A stretch of 59,883 bases of DNA. Origin: Lachnospiraceae bacterium. Lineage in GTDB: Bacteria; Bacillota; Clostridia; Lachnospirales; Lachnospiraceae. Positions 23,373 to 30,951 of the stretch are shown piece by piece. The translations under genes and the position numbers were made by a program. The notes beneath the pieces were generated by a model. That model searched no databases. It saw only the letters and a list, made by a program, of their open reading frames with translations, and was not told the origin of the DNA. The stretch covers positions 1 through 59,883 of the forward strand of contig JAGALK010000106.1 in the NCBI GenBank assembly GCA_017625255.1, given 5' to 3'. Each line of letters opens with the position of its first letter. The first letter of the stretch is position 1.

Positions 23373-24536
23373 ATGTTATTTGAAAATATGCCCGTAATTA
23401 CAAAAGAAGAAATTCAGGATGCATTGGATTTCTCTACAAATCAGGTAATAGCAAATTTGCCGGAATTTACACATAAATTCCAGAAAGCATACAGTGAAAA
23501 TGGATTTTATCAGCCAATTGAAAACAATTATTGGACAACAGGATTTTGGACAGGAGAAATTTGGCTTGCCTATGAAAATAGTCAGGATGAGCGCTTAAAG
23601 GAAGCGGGAGAAATTCAGATTGACAGTTTTTTGCATAGAATTGATAACAAAATCGAAGTAGACCATCATGATATGGGATTTTTATATTCTCCTTCCTGTG
23701 TAGCAGGATATAAGCTGATTGGCAGTGAAAAAGGAAAAGAGGCTGCAATTAAAGCCGCAGATCAGTTGATTACAAGATATCATCCGGTAGGTGAATTTAT
23801 TCAGGCATGGGGTCCGATGGATGCGCCGGAGAATTATCGTCTGATTATTGATTGTTTATTAAATCTTCCATTATTATACTGGGCTTCAGAAGAGACAGGT
23901 GATAACAAGTATAGAGATATCGCAGAAAAGCATATCCATACAGCAGTGGCAAATGTAATTCGCGAGGACTTCTCTACATGGCATACTTTCTTTTTTGATA
24001 TGGAAACCGGTGCACCGCATCATGGAGCAACCTGTCAGGGATACCGTGATGGCTCTGCATGGGCAAGAGGTCAGGCATGGGGAATCTACGGCTGTGCCTT
24101 AGCCTATAAATATACAGGAAGAAAAGAATATATTGATTTATTCAAAGGCGTTACAGAATATTATATGACACATCTGCCAAAGGATATGGTTCCGTTCTGG
24201 GATTTAGAATTTACCGATGGGGATGATCAGCCAAGAGATTCTTCTTCTGCATCTATTGCTGCCTGTGGTATGCTGGAAATGATTAAATATATACCGGAAG
24301 AAGAGGGCGAGATTTATAAGAAATACGCAATGCAGATGATGAAATCTGTATATGATAATTATGCAGTAAAAGATAGTAAAGAATCCAATGGTTTAGTACT
24401 TCATAGTACATATTCAAATCATTCACCGTACAATACCTGTAATCATTATGGTGTGGATGAGTGTAACTCTTGGGGAGATTACTTCTATATGGAGGCATTG
24501 ACAAGACTTCAGAAGGACTGGAACTTATACTGGTAA
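23373..24536 (+). CDS. GH88 unsaturated glucuronyl hydrolase
   Basis: Cytosolic glycoside hydrolase of family 88 (387 residues from the ATG at 23373, preceded by AAAGGA; an in-frame ATG 69 nt upstream lies over the terminator tail). It hydrates and removes the 4,5-unsaturated uronic acid left by polysaccharide lyases. Family marks are NNYWTTGFWTGEIWLAYE, DHHDMGFLYSPSC with a catalytic Asp, WARGQAWGIYGCAL and RDSSSASIAACGML. No signal peptide. Its presence shows the locus handles lyase products, matching the heparinase-like gene. GH88 and GH105 overlap in sequence; DHHDMGF favours GH88. Confidence 0.9.
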   Translation: MLFENMPVITKEEIQDALDFSTNQVIANLPEFTHKFQKAYSENGFYQPIENNYWTTGFWTGEIWLAYENSQDERLKEAGEIQIDSFLHRIDNKIEVDHHDMGFLYSPSCVAGYKLIGSEKGKEAAIKAADQLITRYHPVGEFIQAWGPMDAPENYRLIIDCLLNLPLLYWASEETGDNKYRDIAEKHIHTAVANVIREDFSTWHTFFFDMETGAPHHGATCQGYRDGSAWARGQAWGIYGCALAYKYTGRKEYIDLFKGVTEYYMTHLPKDMVPFWDLEFTDGDDQPRDSSSASIAACGMLEMIKYIPEEEGEIYKKYAMQMMKSVYDNYAVKDSKESNGLVLHSTYSNHSPYNTCNHYGVDECNSWGDYFYMEALTRLQKDWNLYW

Positions 24537-24551
24537 AAGGGAGAGGATATC

Positions 24552-26270
24552 ATGAGAACTGACTGGGAAGGAAAGTTAAACAGTAAAAAGGATTTTCAGG
24601 ATTTATTATTGAATATTATTAATCCACTGATTCCTCATTACAGCGAGGAAAAGGCAGAATTGATTTTAGGTGTAACCGCTACAAACTATGATCAGAAGGC
24701 TATCCGCTTAGAGGCGTTCTCGAGACCATTATGGGGATTGGTACCATTTTGGGCTGGTGGCGGAAGCTCACCGGAATTTGAAGAAATCTATAGAAAAGGT
24801 CTGGCAGCAGGAACAAATCCGGAAAGTAAAGAATACTGGGGAGGCTTTCATGCTTTTGACCAGAGATTTGTAGAAATGGCTGCAATATCCTATGGATTGA
24901 TTTTGACACCGGAAAAGGTTTGGGAGCCATTAAGCGACAAGGAGAAAGAAAATCTTGTAAACTGGCTTTATGGTATTAATGAATATGAATTGCCGATTTG
25001 CAACTGGATTTTGTTTGCAGTATTAGTAAATATTGCGTTAAAGGCTCGCGGACAGAAGTATGATGCAGAAAAGCTTGAATATTATTTAGATGGATTGGAT
25101 CAGTTTTATCTTGGCAATGGATGGTATCAGGACGGTGATTCAGGACAAAAAGATTATTATATATCTTTTGCTATTCATTTTTATAGCTTGTTTTATGCGA
25201 AGGTAATGGAAAAAGAAGACCCACAAAGATGTGCAAAATATAAAGAAAGAGCGAATACCTTTGCACAGACCTTTATTTATTGGTTTGCAGAAGATGGCTT
25301 ATCTTTGCCATTTGGTCGTTCTTTAACCTATCGTTTTTCACAGGTAAGCTTCTTTTGTGCTTGTCTGATGGCAGATATTGAACCGTTTCCTGTAGGTGTG
25401 ATGAAAGGTTTGATTGTCAGACATTTGTGTGCGTGGATGAAGCAGCCGATTTTTGACAGAAGTGACATTTTAACCGTTGGTTATGCCTATCCAAACCTTG
25501 TGATGGGTGAACGATATAATGGTCCGGGATCTGCGTATTGGGCATTAAAGACCTTTGCTATTTTGATGCTGCCGGATGAGCATCCTTTCTGGAGTGCTAA
25601 GGCAGAACCGATGCCGGAATTAAAGACACAGCTTGCAATTCCAGAAGCTGCCATGCTGATGCATCGATATAAAAATCATGTTACTGCATTTACACCGGGT
25701 AAATATAGTCCGGCAGGGCATGGACAAACTCCTGCAAAATATGGTAAATTTGCATATGACACAGGTTTTGGCTTCAATGTAGCAAAATCTACCTGTGAGG
25801 TTCATGAATGTGCACCGGATTCTATGCTGGCATTTTATATAAATGGTTATGTATATACCCGGAGAATCTGTGAGGAATACGAGATTAAGGAAGACAGAGT
25901 AATTTCCCGTTGGATTCCATATGAAGGAATTACCGTAGAAACGCATATCATTCCTACAGAAGAAGGTCATATTCGTAAGCATATTATCGAAAGTGACAGA
26001 GAATGTGTGGCATACGACTGTGGTTTTGCAGTAGAGATTGATGTGCCAGGTGAGAAGCTTACAGAAGCTGCTAATATGGCAGAAGTAGAAAATCATTACA
26101 GCAGCTGTAAGGTAATGGCTACAGGTACAAATGGTGATGGAACAGTGATTATTGCCGATCCAAATACCAATCTGATGCATCCGATGACAAGAATACCGGC
26201 AGTATGCTATAAGATTTGTAAGGGTAAAAATGAACTGGATACAACAGTTGAGGTTCGTTTTGAAAAATAA
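24552..26270 (+). CDS. DUF2264 domain protein
   Basis: A 572-residue cytosolic protein matching DUF2264 (LEAFSRPLWGLVPFWAGGG, NWILFAVLVNIALKARG, FYLGNGWYQDGDSGQKDYY and FGRSLTYRFSQVSFF). The first 380 residues look like an alpha/alpha toroid and the rest a beta-sandwich, as in lyases and unsaturated-uronate hydrolases. Members often sit in loci for uronic-acid glycans but the reaction is not established. It starts 15 nt after GH88 with GGGAGAGG upstream, so it is part of the same operon and likely acts on the same imported oligosaccharides. Confidence 0.85.
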   Translation: MRTDWEGKLNSKKDFQDLLLNIINPLIPHYSEEKAELILGVTATNYDQKAIRLEAFSRPLWGLVPFWAGGGSSPEFEEIYRKGLAAGTNPESKEYWGGFHAFDQRFVEMAAISYGLILTPEKVWEPLSDKEKENLVNWLYGINEYELPICNWILFAVLVNIALKARGQKYDAEKLEYYLDGLDQFYLGNGWYQDGDSGQKDYYISFAIHFYSLFYAKVMEKEDPQRCAKYKERANTFAQTFIYWFAEDGLSLPFGRSLTYRFSQVSFFCACLMADIEPFPVGVMKGLIVRHLCAWMKQPIFDRSDILTVGYAYPNLVMGERYNGPGSAYWALKTFAILMLPDEHPFWSAKAEPMPELKTQLAIPEAAMLMHRYKNHVTAFTPGKYSPAGHGQTPAKYGKFAYDTGFGFNVAKSTCEVHECAPDSMLAFYINGYVYTRRICEEYEIKEDRVISRWIPYEGITVETHIIPTEEGHIRKHIIESDRECVAYDCGFAVEIDVPGEKLTEAANMAEVENHYSSCKVMATGTNGDGTVIIADPNTNLMHPMTRIPAVCYKICKGKNELDTTVEVRFEK

Positions 26271-26306
26271 TAGTGCAGGGATGAAACAGTAGAGGAGGAG
26301 TTGTCA

Positions 26307-26924
26307 ATGGGAAAATTATTTAATTATGATAATCCTGTGTGGAGAGTTGTTGGAATGGTGGCGGACTTCTTTTTACTGACCGTATTATGGGCAATTTGTT
26401 CTTTGCCAATCATTACCATAGGAGCGTCTACCACGGCATTGTTTTATGTGGCGTTAAAAATGGCGGACAATAAGGAAAGCTATATTGTCAAAACCTATTT
26501 TAAGGCATTTAAGGATAATTTTGTACAATCGACAATACTGTGGGTAATTATGGCAGTTATCGGGTATGTGTTAGCGTATGGTATTTATGTCTGCTATCAG
26601 TTGGATTTACAGATGGCAACAGTGTATTTCTGGATATTTTTTGTACTGGCATGTCTGTATATTATGATGCTGATGGTGCTGTTTGCGTTGGCAGCGCGCC
26701 TGGCAACTGGCATTGGGAATATGTTCATGATGACATTTATGGTATGTCTAAAGAATTTTTCATGGGTATTTTTCATGGCGGTTATGCTGGTATGTATTCT
26801 GGCACTGGGAATTTTTGTATTCTGGCCAATATTAGCGTTGGCAGTTGGCGGAATTGCCTTTTTGCAAGCGAAAGTATATAGACATATTATTTTTCCGAAA
26901 TATAACTGGAATTTAGAAGAATAG
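26307..26924 (+). CDS. DUF624 (YesL-like) membrane protein
   Basis: A 205-residue membrane protein of the YesL family. Start 26307 lies 6 nt after GAGGAGGAG; an upstream TTG at 26301 is too close. It opens MGKLFNYDNPVWRVVGMVAD and has about five membrane helices (FFLLTVLWAICSLPIITIGA, STILWVIMAVIGYVLAYGIY and others). YesL proteins accompany YesM/YesN and sugar ABC importers, and are thought to influence transport or sensing, but their role is not known. Confidence 0.85.
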   Translation: MGKLFNYDNPVWRVVGMVADFFLLTVLWAICSLPIITIGASTTALFYVALKMADNKESYIVKTYFKAFKDNFVQSTILWVIMAVIGYVLAYGIYVCYQLDLQMATVYFWIFFVLACLYIMMLMVLFALAARLATGIGNMFMMTFMVCLKNFSWVFFMAVMLVCILALGIFVFWPILALAVGGIAFLQAKVYRHIIFPKYNWNLEE

Positions 26925-26938
26925 AAAGGGTGGAAAAG

Positions 26939-27748
26939 ATGGCAGTATTAGCATTAAAAGTTTTAGATAAAAATGATAAAACCATCTGTGTAAGCAGTGG
27001 TGAAGATTTTGTAAGCCTTGTATGTACAGCAGAGTATAAAGAAGGAGATCGAATCGTATTAGAAACCTCCGAAAAGAATATTCATGTATTCCTGCAGGTG
27101 GATGATGCGTTGGGAGCATCTTTTTGTTATGTGACAGATAATGTGTCTTATTATGTGCCTTTTGGTGAGAAGAGAATTTGTTTATCTCCAAAGGTATTCT
27201 ATGGAAATCGTCATTATCTGTATGCAAGAGTAGCTAGAGAGGATGAAATTAACAGTTATAGAAATCTGGCATTAAATGTATGTGATCAGCATGGAGAAAC
27301 AAATTGTTATCCTCATGCATTTGCAAATGTAGAAACCCGAGGAGAATCTGTATTCGCGGCAAAAAATGCGATTGATGGTGTTTGCGAAAACCGTTCTCAT
27401 GGCGAATGGCCATATGAATCCTGGGGAATTAATATGCAGGATGATGCTGAAATGACTGTGGATTTCGGCAGAGATGTAGAAGTGGATAAGGTTGTGTTAT
27501 TTACCCGCTCAGATTTCCCACATGATAACTGGTGGGAAAAGGTGACATTATGCTTTTCAGATGGAACTTCTATGGAGTGGAAATTAGAAAAAAGTCAGTT
27601 GGCACATGTATTAAAATTTGCGCCAAAGAAAATTCGTTGGATTAAATTATGCGAATTGATTAAAGCTGATGATCCTTCTCCATTCCCGGCATTAAGCCAG
27701 ATTGAAGTGTATGGAAGAGATTGTGTGGCAGAAAGCGAAGAAGAATAG
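26939..27748 (+). CDS. Cytosolic discoidin-like (F5/8 type C) carbohydrate-binding protein
   Basis: A 269-residue protein; ATG 26939 is preferred over GTG 26930. The N-terminal half is an unrecognised beta-rich domain. The C-terminal half looks like a galactose-binding discoidin fold: ESVFAAKNAIDGVCENRSHG, MTVDFGRDVEVDKVVLFTRS, PHDNWWEKVTLCFSDG and a final IEVYGRD strand. Such modules usually sit on secreted enzymes, yet this protein has no signal peptide and no catalytic domain. It ends the catabolic operon and may bind an oligosaccharide inside the cell. Confidence 0.7.
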   Translation: MAVLALKVLDKNDKTICVSSGEDFVSLVCTAEYKEGDRIVLETSEKNIHVFLQVDDALGASFCYVTDNVSYYVPFGEKRICLSPKVFYGNRHYLYARVAREDEINSYRNLALNVCDQHGETNCYPHAFANVETRGESVFAAKNAIDGVCENRSHGEWPYESWGINMQDDAEMTVDFGRDVEVDKVVLFTRSDFPHDNWWEKVTLCFSDGTSMEWKLEKSQLAHVLKFAPKKIRWIKLCELIKADDPSPFPALSQIEVYGRDCVAESEEE

Positions 27749-27792
27749 AAAAATTCGGTTTTTTTGACATTGTGTAATGCTGTCAGAAGGGA

Positions 27793-27831
27793 AAAAAGGC
27801 TGTGTTTGCGTATAAACACAGCCTTTTTTGG
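27793..27831. terminator. Terminator of the uronate oligosaccharide operon
   Basis: AAAAAAGGCTGTGTTT pairs with AAACACAGCCTTTTTT around a six-base loop, with T runs on both strands. Confidence 0.92.
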
Positions 27832-27872
27832 TTTTAGGGTGGTGATACTTGCTGCATTTATCTGGAATTCTC

Positions 27873-27932
27873 TTGACAAATCTATATGCTGTGCTATAAT
27901 ACAATTAAACATATGAATAATTGTTCATATAT
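27873..27932 (+). promoter_or_regulatory. Metal-efflux promoter with ArsR/SmtB-type operator
   Basis: Perfect TTGACA (27873-27878) and TATAAT (27895-27900) are 16 bp apart. Just downstream, ATATGAATAATTGTTCATAT (27911-27930) is an imperfect inverted repeat of the kind bound by ArsR/SmtB/CadC repressors (TGAA/C...TTCA core). It covers the transcription start. The repressor gene is the last of the same operon, so metal binding should lift repression. Confidence 0.8.
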
Positions 27933-27949
27933 AAAAAAGGAGAATTACT

Positions 27950-28168
27950 ATGAAAAAAACTTACAAAATCGAGGTTGACTGTGCAAATTGTGCAAACAAA
28001 ATGGAGGAAGCAGCTAATAAAACTGCCGGAGTAAAAAGTGCTACTGTAAATTTTATGACTTTAAAAATGATTGTAGAATTTGAAGAAGGTCAGGAACCAA
28101 AAGCTGTTATGCAGGAGGTTTTAAAGAACTGCAAAAAAGTAGAAGATGATTGCGAGATTTATTTTTAA
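27950..28168 (+). CDS. Heavy-metal-associated (HMA) domain protein
   Basis: A 72-residue free HMA domain. The metal motif is DCANCANKM, with the two cysteines in CxxC form; the fold continues with GVKSATVNFMTLKMIVEFE. Free HMA proteins deliver metal to P-type ATPases or act as their regulatory domain in trans. The downstream ATPase has no HMA domain of its own, so this is probably its separated N-terminal module. The acidic residue next to the CxxC (DCANC) is more common in Zn/Cd than in Cu proteins. AAGGAG precedes the start. Confidence 0.88.
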   Translation: MKKTYKIEVDCANCANKMEEAANKTAGVKSATVNFMTLKMIVEFEEGQEPKAVMQEVLKNCKKVEDDCEIYF

Positions 28169-28196
28169 AAGACTTTAATGAAAAGCAGGTGTTTTT

Positions 28197-30059
28197 ATGA
28201 ATAAGAAGCAGAAGAAGGTACTTGTCAGAATTATTATTGCTGCAATACTCATGATAGTATTATCCATTTTACCACTAAAAGGATACCCAAGATTTGGACT
28301 ATTTATGATTCCTTATCTGGTAATTGGCTATGATATTTTGAAAAAAGCGGGAAAAGGCATCCTAAATCGACAGGTATTTGATGAAAATTTCCTTATGGCG
28401 GTGGCAACCATAGGAGCAATTGTATTAGGCGAATACACAGAAGGTGTTGCCGTAATGCTTTTTTATCAGATTGGTGAATTATTTCAAAGCTATGCTGTTG
28501 GAAAAAGCCGTAGAAATATCAGTGATTTAATGGATATCCGCCCGGATTATGCCAATATAGAGGTAGAGGGAAGAATTGAGCAGGTTGATCCGGATGAAGT
28601 AGAAGTAGGCACTGTTATTGTAGTGCAGACAGGAGAGAAGATTCCTATTGACGGTATAATTTTAGAGGGAAGTTCCACATTAAATACAAGTGCATTGACT
28701 GGTGAAAGCTTACCAAGAGAGGTAAAACCAGAGGATGAAGTAATCAGTGGATGCATCAATATGACAGGTGTGCTAAAGATTAAAACTACAAAAGAATTCG
28801 GAGAATCTACGGTATCAAAGATTTTGGAGTTGGTGGAAAATTCCAGCTCTAGAAAGTCAAAATCGGAGAATTTTATTTCAAAATTTGCCAGATATTATAC
28901 ACCGATAGTCTGCTATAGCGCATTAGCATTGGCAGTTTTTCCACCAATTATCAATATGCTGCTTTTAGGCAATTCTCCAGCATGGGGAGAATGGATTTAT
29001 CGTGCGTTGACATTTTTGGTTATCAGCTGTCCTTGTGCATTGGTTATCAGTATTCCTTTAACATTTTTTGCCGGAATTGGCGGAGCAAGCAAGGAAGGTG
29101 TGCTTGTAAAGGGATCTAATTATTTAGAAACCTTAGCCCGGACTGGTTGTGTAGTATTTGACAAAACCGGGACATTGACGCAGGGAGTATTTAAAGTAAG
29201 TGGCATACATCATAGCATATTAGAGGATGAAAGCGTGTTGGAATATGCTGCATTAGCAGAATGCTATTCCAGTCATCCAATCAGTAAAAGCTTACAGAAA
29301 GCATATGGAAAACCAATAGATACAAGCCGTGTGACGGATGTTCAGGAAATCGGCGGAAATGGTGTCACTGCTCTTGTAGATGGCAAGAAAATTGCAGCAG
29401 GAAACGGCAAATTGATGAAGCGGTTAGGTATCAATTATCAGGAATGTAAGCATGTGGGAACGGTTGTACATGTGGCGGTAAACGGTGTATATGCGGGACA
29501 TATTTTGATTTCAGATCAGCTTAAATCTCATACTAAAGAAGCAATCCATACATTAAAATCCGCAGGAATTAAAAAGGTTGTTATGCTGACCGGAGATGCC
29601 AAAAATGTAGCAGAACAAGTAGCAAAGGATATCGGTATTTCGATGGTCTATAGTGAATTGCTTCCGGCGGATAAGGTGACAAAGGTCGAAGAATTGTTAG
29701 AACAAAAAGGAAAAAAAGAAAAGTTAGCGTTTGTAGGAGACGGTATCAATGATGCGCCTGTTTTATCTAGGGCAGATATTGGAATTGCTATGGGGGCATT
29801 AGGCTCTGATGCTGCCATTGAAGCCGCAGATGTGGTATTGATGGATGATGATCCTTTAAAAGTAGCAAAAGCTATTCGTATTTCCAGAAAATGTATAAAA
29901 ATTGTCTATGAAAATATCTATTTTGCTATTGGCATCAAGGTGCTTTGTCTGATTTTGGGTGCCCTGGGTATTGCAAATATGTGGCTTGCCATTTTTGCCG
30001 ATGTGGGCGTAATGGTGCTTGCAGTTTTAAATGCTATACGGGCATTATTTGCTAAATAA
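28197..30059 (+). CDS. P1B-type heavy metal ATPase (Zn/Cd/Pb class)
   Basis: A 620-residue metal-exporting ATPase. Transmembrane motif SCPCALVISIP (Cys278 and Cys280) and the late FADVGVMVLAVLNAIR with its Asp are those of the P1B-2 class (ZntA/CadA), which export Zn, Cd or Pb. TGES is the actuator loop, DKTGTLTQG contains the phosphorylated Asp322, HPIS the nucleotide-binding His, and VGDGINDAPVL the hinge. The N-terminus starts directly with the first membrane helices; the metal-binding domain is the preceding separate gene. It is followed by its probable repressor. Confidence 0.92.
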   Translation: MNKKQKKVLVRIIIAAILMIVLSILPLKGYPRFGLFMIPYLVIGYDILKKAGKGILNRQVFDENFLMAVATIGAIVLGEYTEGVAVMLFYQIGELFQSYAVGKSRRNISDLMDIRPDYANIEVEGRIEQVDPDEVEVGTVIVVQTGEKIPIDGIILEGSSTLNTSALTGESLPREVKPEDEVISGCINMTGVLKIKTTKEFGESTVSKILELVENSSSRKSKSENFISKFARYYTPIVCYSALALAVFPPIINMLLLGNSPAWGEWIYRALTFLVISCPCALVISIPLTFFAGIGGASKEGVLVKGSNYLETLARTGCVVFDKTGTLTQGVFKVSGIHHSILEDESVLEYAALAECYSSHPISKSLQKAYGKPIDTSRVTDVQEIGGNGVTALVDGKKIAAGNGKLMKRLGINYQECKHVGTVVHVAVNGVYAGHILISDQLKSHTKEAIHTLKSAGIKKVVMLTGDAKNVAEQVAKDIGISMVYSELLPADKVTKVEELLEQKGKKEKLAFVGDGINDAPVLSRADIGIAMGALGSDAAIEAADVVLMDDDPLKVAKAIRISRKCIKIVYENIYFAIGIKVLCLILGALGIANMWLAIFADVGVMVLAVLNAIRALFAK

Positions 30060-30079
30060 ATGAAAACAGGAGAACTTAC

Positions 30080-30442
30080 ATGGATAAAAAAGAAGAAATG
30101 TGCTGCGAAGCAACAGAGGTACATGAAGAACTTTTAAAAATTGTAAATGAAACTATGCCGGAAGAAACCGAGCTTTATGACTTGGCGGAGCTCTTTAAGG
30201 TGTTTGGAGATTCTACCCGTATCCGAATTTTATTTGTACTTTTCGAAGCTGAGGTTTGTGTCTGTGATTTGGCGCAGGTATTAAATATGACACAATCTGC
30301 AATATCTCATCAGCTGAAAATTTTAAGACAAAATAAATTGGTGAAAAGCAGAAGAGATGGAAAATCTATTTTTTATTCATTGGCTGATGACCATGTACGG
30401 ACAATTATTGCACAGGGAAGAGAGCATATTAGAGAGGACTAA
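30080..30442 (+). CDS. ArsR/SmtB-family metal-sensing repressor
   Basis: A 120-residue winged-helix repressor. FGDSTRIRILFVLFEAEVCV starts the DNA-binding core, and MTQSAISHQLKILR is the recognition helix. Two possible metal sites are visible: cysteines near the N-terminus (MCCEA) and in EVCVCDL (alpha-3 type, as in CadC), and DDHVRTIIAQGREHIRED, which fits DxHx10HxxE of the SmtB/CzrA alpha-5 zinc site exactly. So it should sense Zn and perhaps Cd/Pb. It is the third gene of the operon whose promoter carries the matching operator. Confidence 0.92.
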   Translation: MDKKEEMCCEATEVHEELLKIVNETMPEETELYDLAELFKVFGDSTRIRILFVLFEAEVCVCDLAQVLNMTQSAISHQLKILRQNKLVKSRRDGKSIFYSLADDHVRTIIAQGREHIRED

Positions 30443-30518
30443 TTTATATTTTTTGCATCTAATTTGCATTGTTTTTACCTAATTTTTATTTTGCGCAACT
30501 AATTTGCACATTATCAAA
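30439..30518 (+). repeat. Four 20-bp direct repeats starting CTAATTT
   Basis: CTAATTT occurs at 30439, 30459, 30479 and 30499, exactly every 20 bp. Copies two and four extend to CTAATTTGCA; copy three is CTAATTTTTA and copy one CTAATTTATA and overlaps the stop codon of the ArsR gene. The array ends about 18 bp before the -35 of the DUF6110 promoter. Copies two turns apart on one DNA face suggest cooperative binding of a regulator. Confidence 0.7.
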
Positions 30519-30535
30519 AACAGGGAGAAAATTTC

Positions 30536-30564
30536 TAGACTTTCAAGCAAAATGACACTATAAT
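30536..30564 (+). promoter_or_regulatory. Promoter of the DUF6110-ATPase operon
   Basis: TAGACT (30536-30541) and perfect TATAAT (30559-30564) are 17 bp apart. The ribosome binding site AAGGAGG for the DUF6110 gene lies about 25 nt further on. Confidence 0.75.
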
Positions 30565-30602
30565 TAATGAAAATAAAGTGATCGTAACAAGGAGGAATAG
30601 AT

Positions 30603-30887
30603 ATGTTAGATGTATTAAAAAAGATTGATTTAAAAAGTACTGGATTATTTGCTGCAGGTGTTTTGTTTGGAACAGCAGGTGTGAAAATTTTAGCAAGCAA
30701 AGATGCGAAAAAGGTGTATACAAATGCTACAGCAGCTGTGCTTCGCGCAAAGGACTGTGTGATGAAAACAGCGACAAATATTCAGGCAAATGCAGAAGAT
30801 ATTTATGCAGAAGCACAGCAGATAAATGAAGAAAGAGAAGCAAAAGATGCTGAGATTTCTGATGAAGAGGAAGTTGTAGAAGAATAA
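30603..30887 (+). CDS. DUF6110 family protein
   Basis: A 94-residue protein with one hydrophobic segment near the N-terminus (GLFAAGVLFGTAGVKILASK) followed by AKKVYTNATAAVLRAKDCVM, which matches DUF6110, and an acidic C-terminal tail of about 20 residues. Relatives are found next to P-type ATPases of the kind encoded downstream, so it may be an accessory subunit or metal buffer (the tail is rich in Glu and Asp). The function is not known. Confidence 0.75.
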   Translation: MLDVLKKIDLKSTGLFAAGVLFGTAGVKILASKDAKKVYTNATAAVLRAKDCVMKTATNIQANAEDIYAEAQQINEEREAKDAEISDEEEVVEE

Positions 30888-30903
30888 TTCATAGAAGGGA
30901 AAG

Positions 30904-30928
30904 CACCTGTGATTACGCAGGTGTTTTT
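30904..30928 (+). terminator. Weak intercistronic hairpin before the ATPase gene
   Basis: CACCTG (30904-30909) pairs with CAGGTG (30918-30923) and five T follow. It lies between the DUF6110 and ATPase genes and probably lowers ATPase expression. Confidence 0.6.
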
Positions 30929-30951
30929 CTATCTGGAGAAAGGACATAGCT

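Noticed and set aside
25620..26180. 186-codon minus-strand frame opposite the DUF2264 gene
   Set aside because: Shadow of a strongly supported + strand gene; composition (Cys, Ile, Phe rich) is not protein-like.
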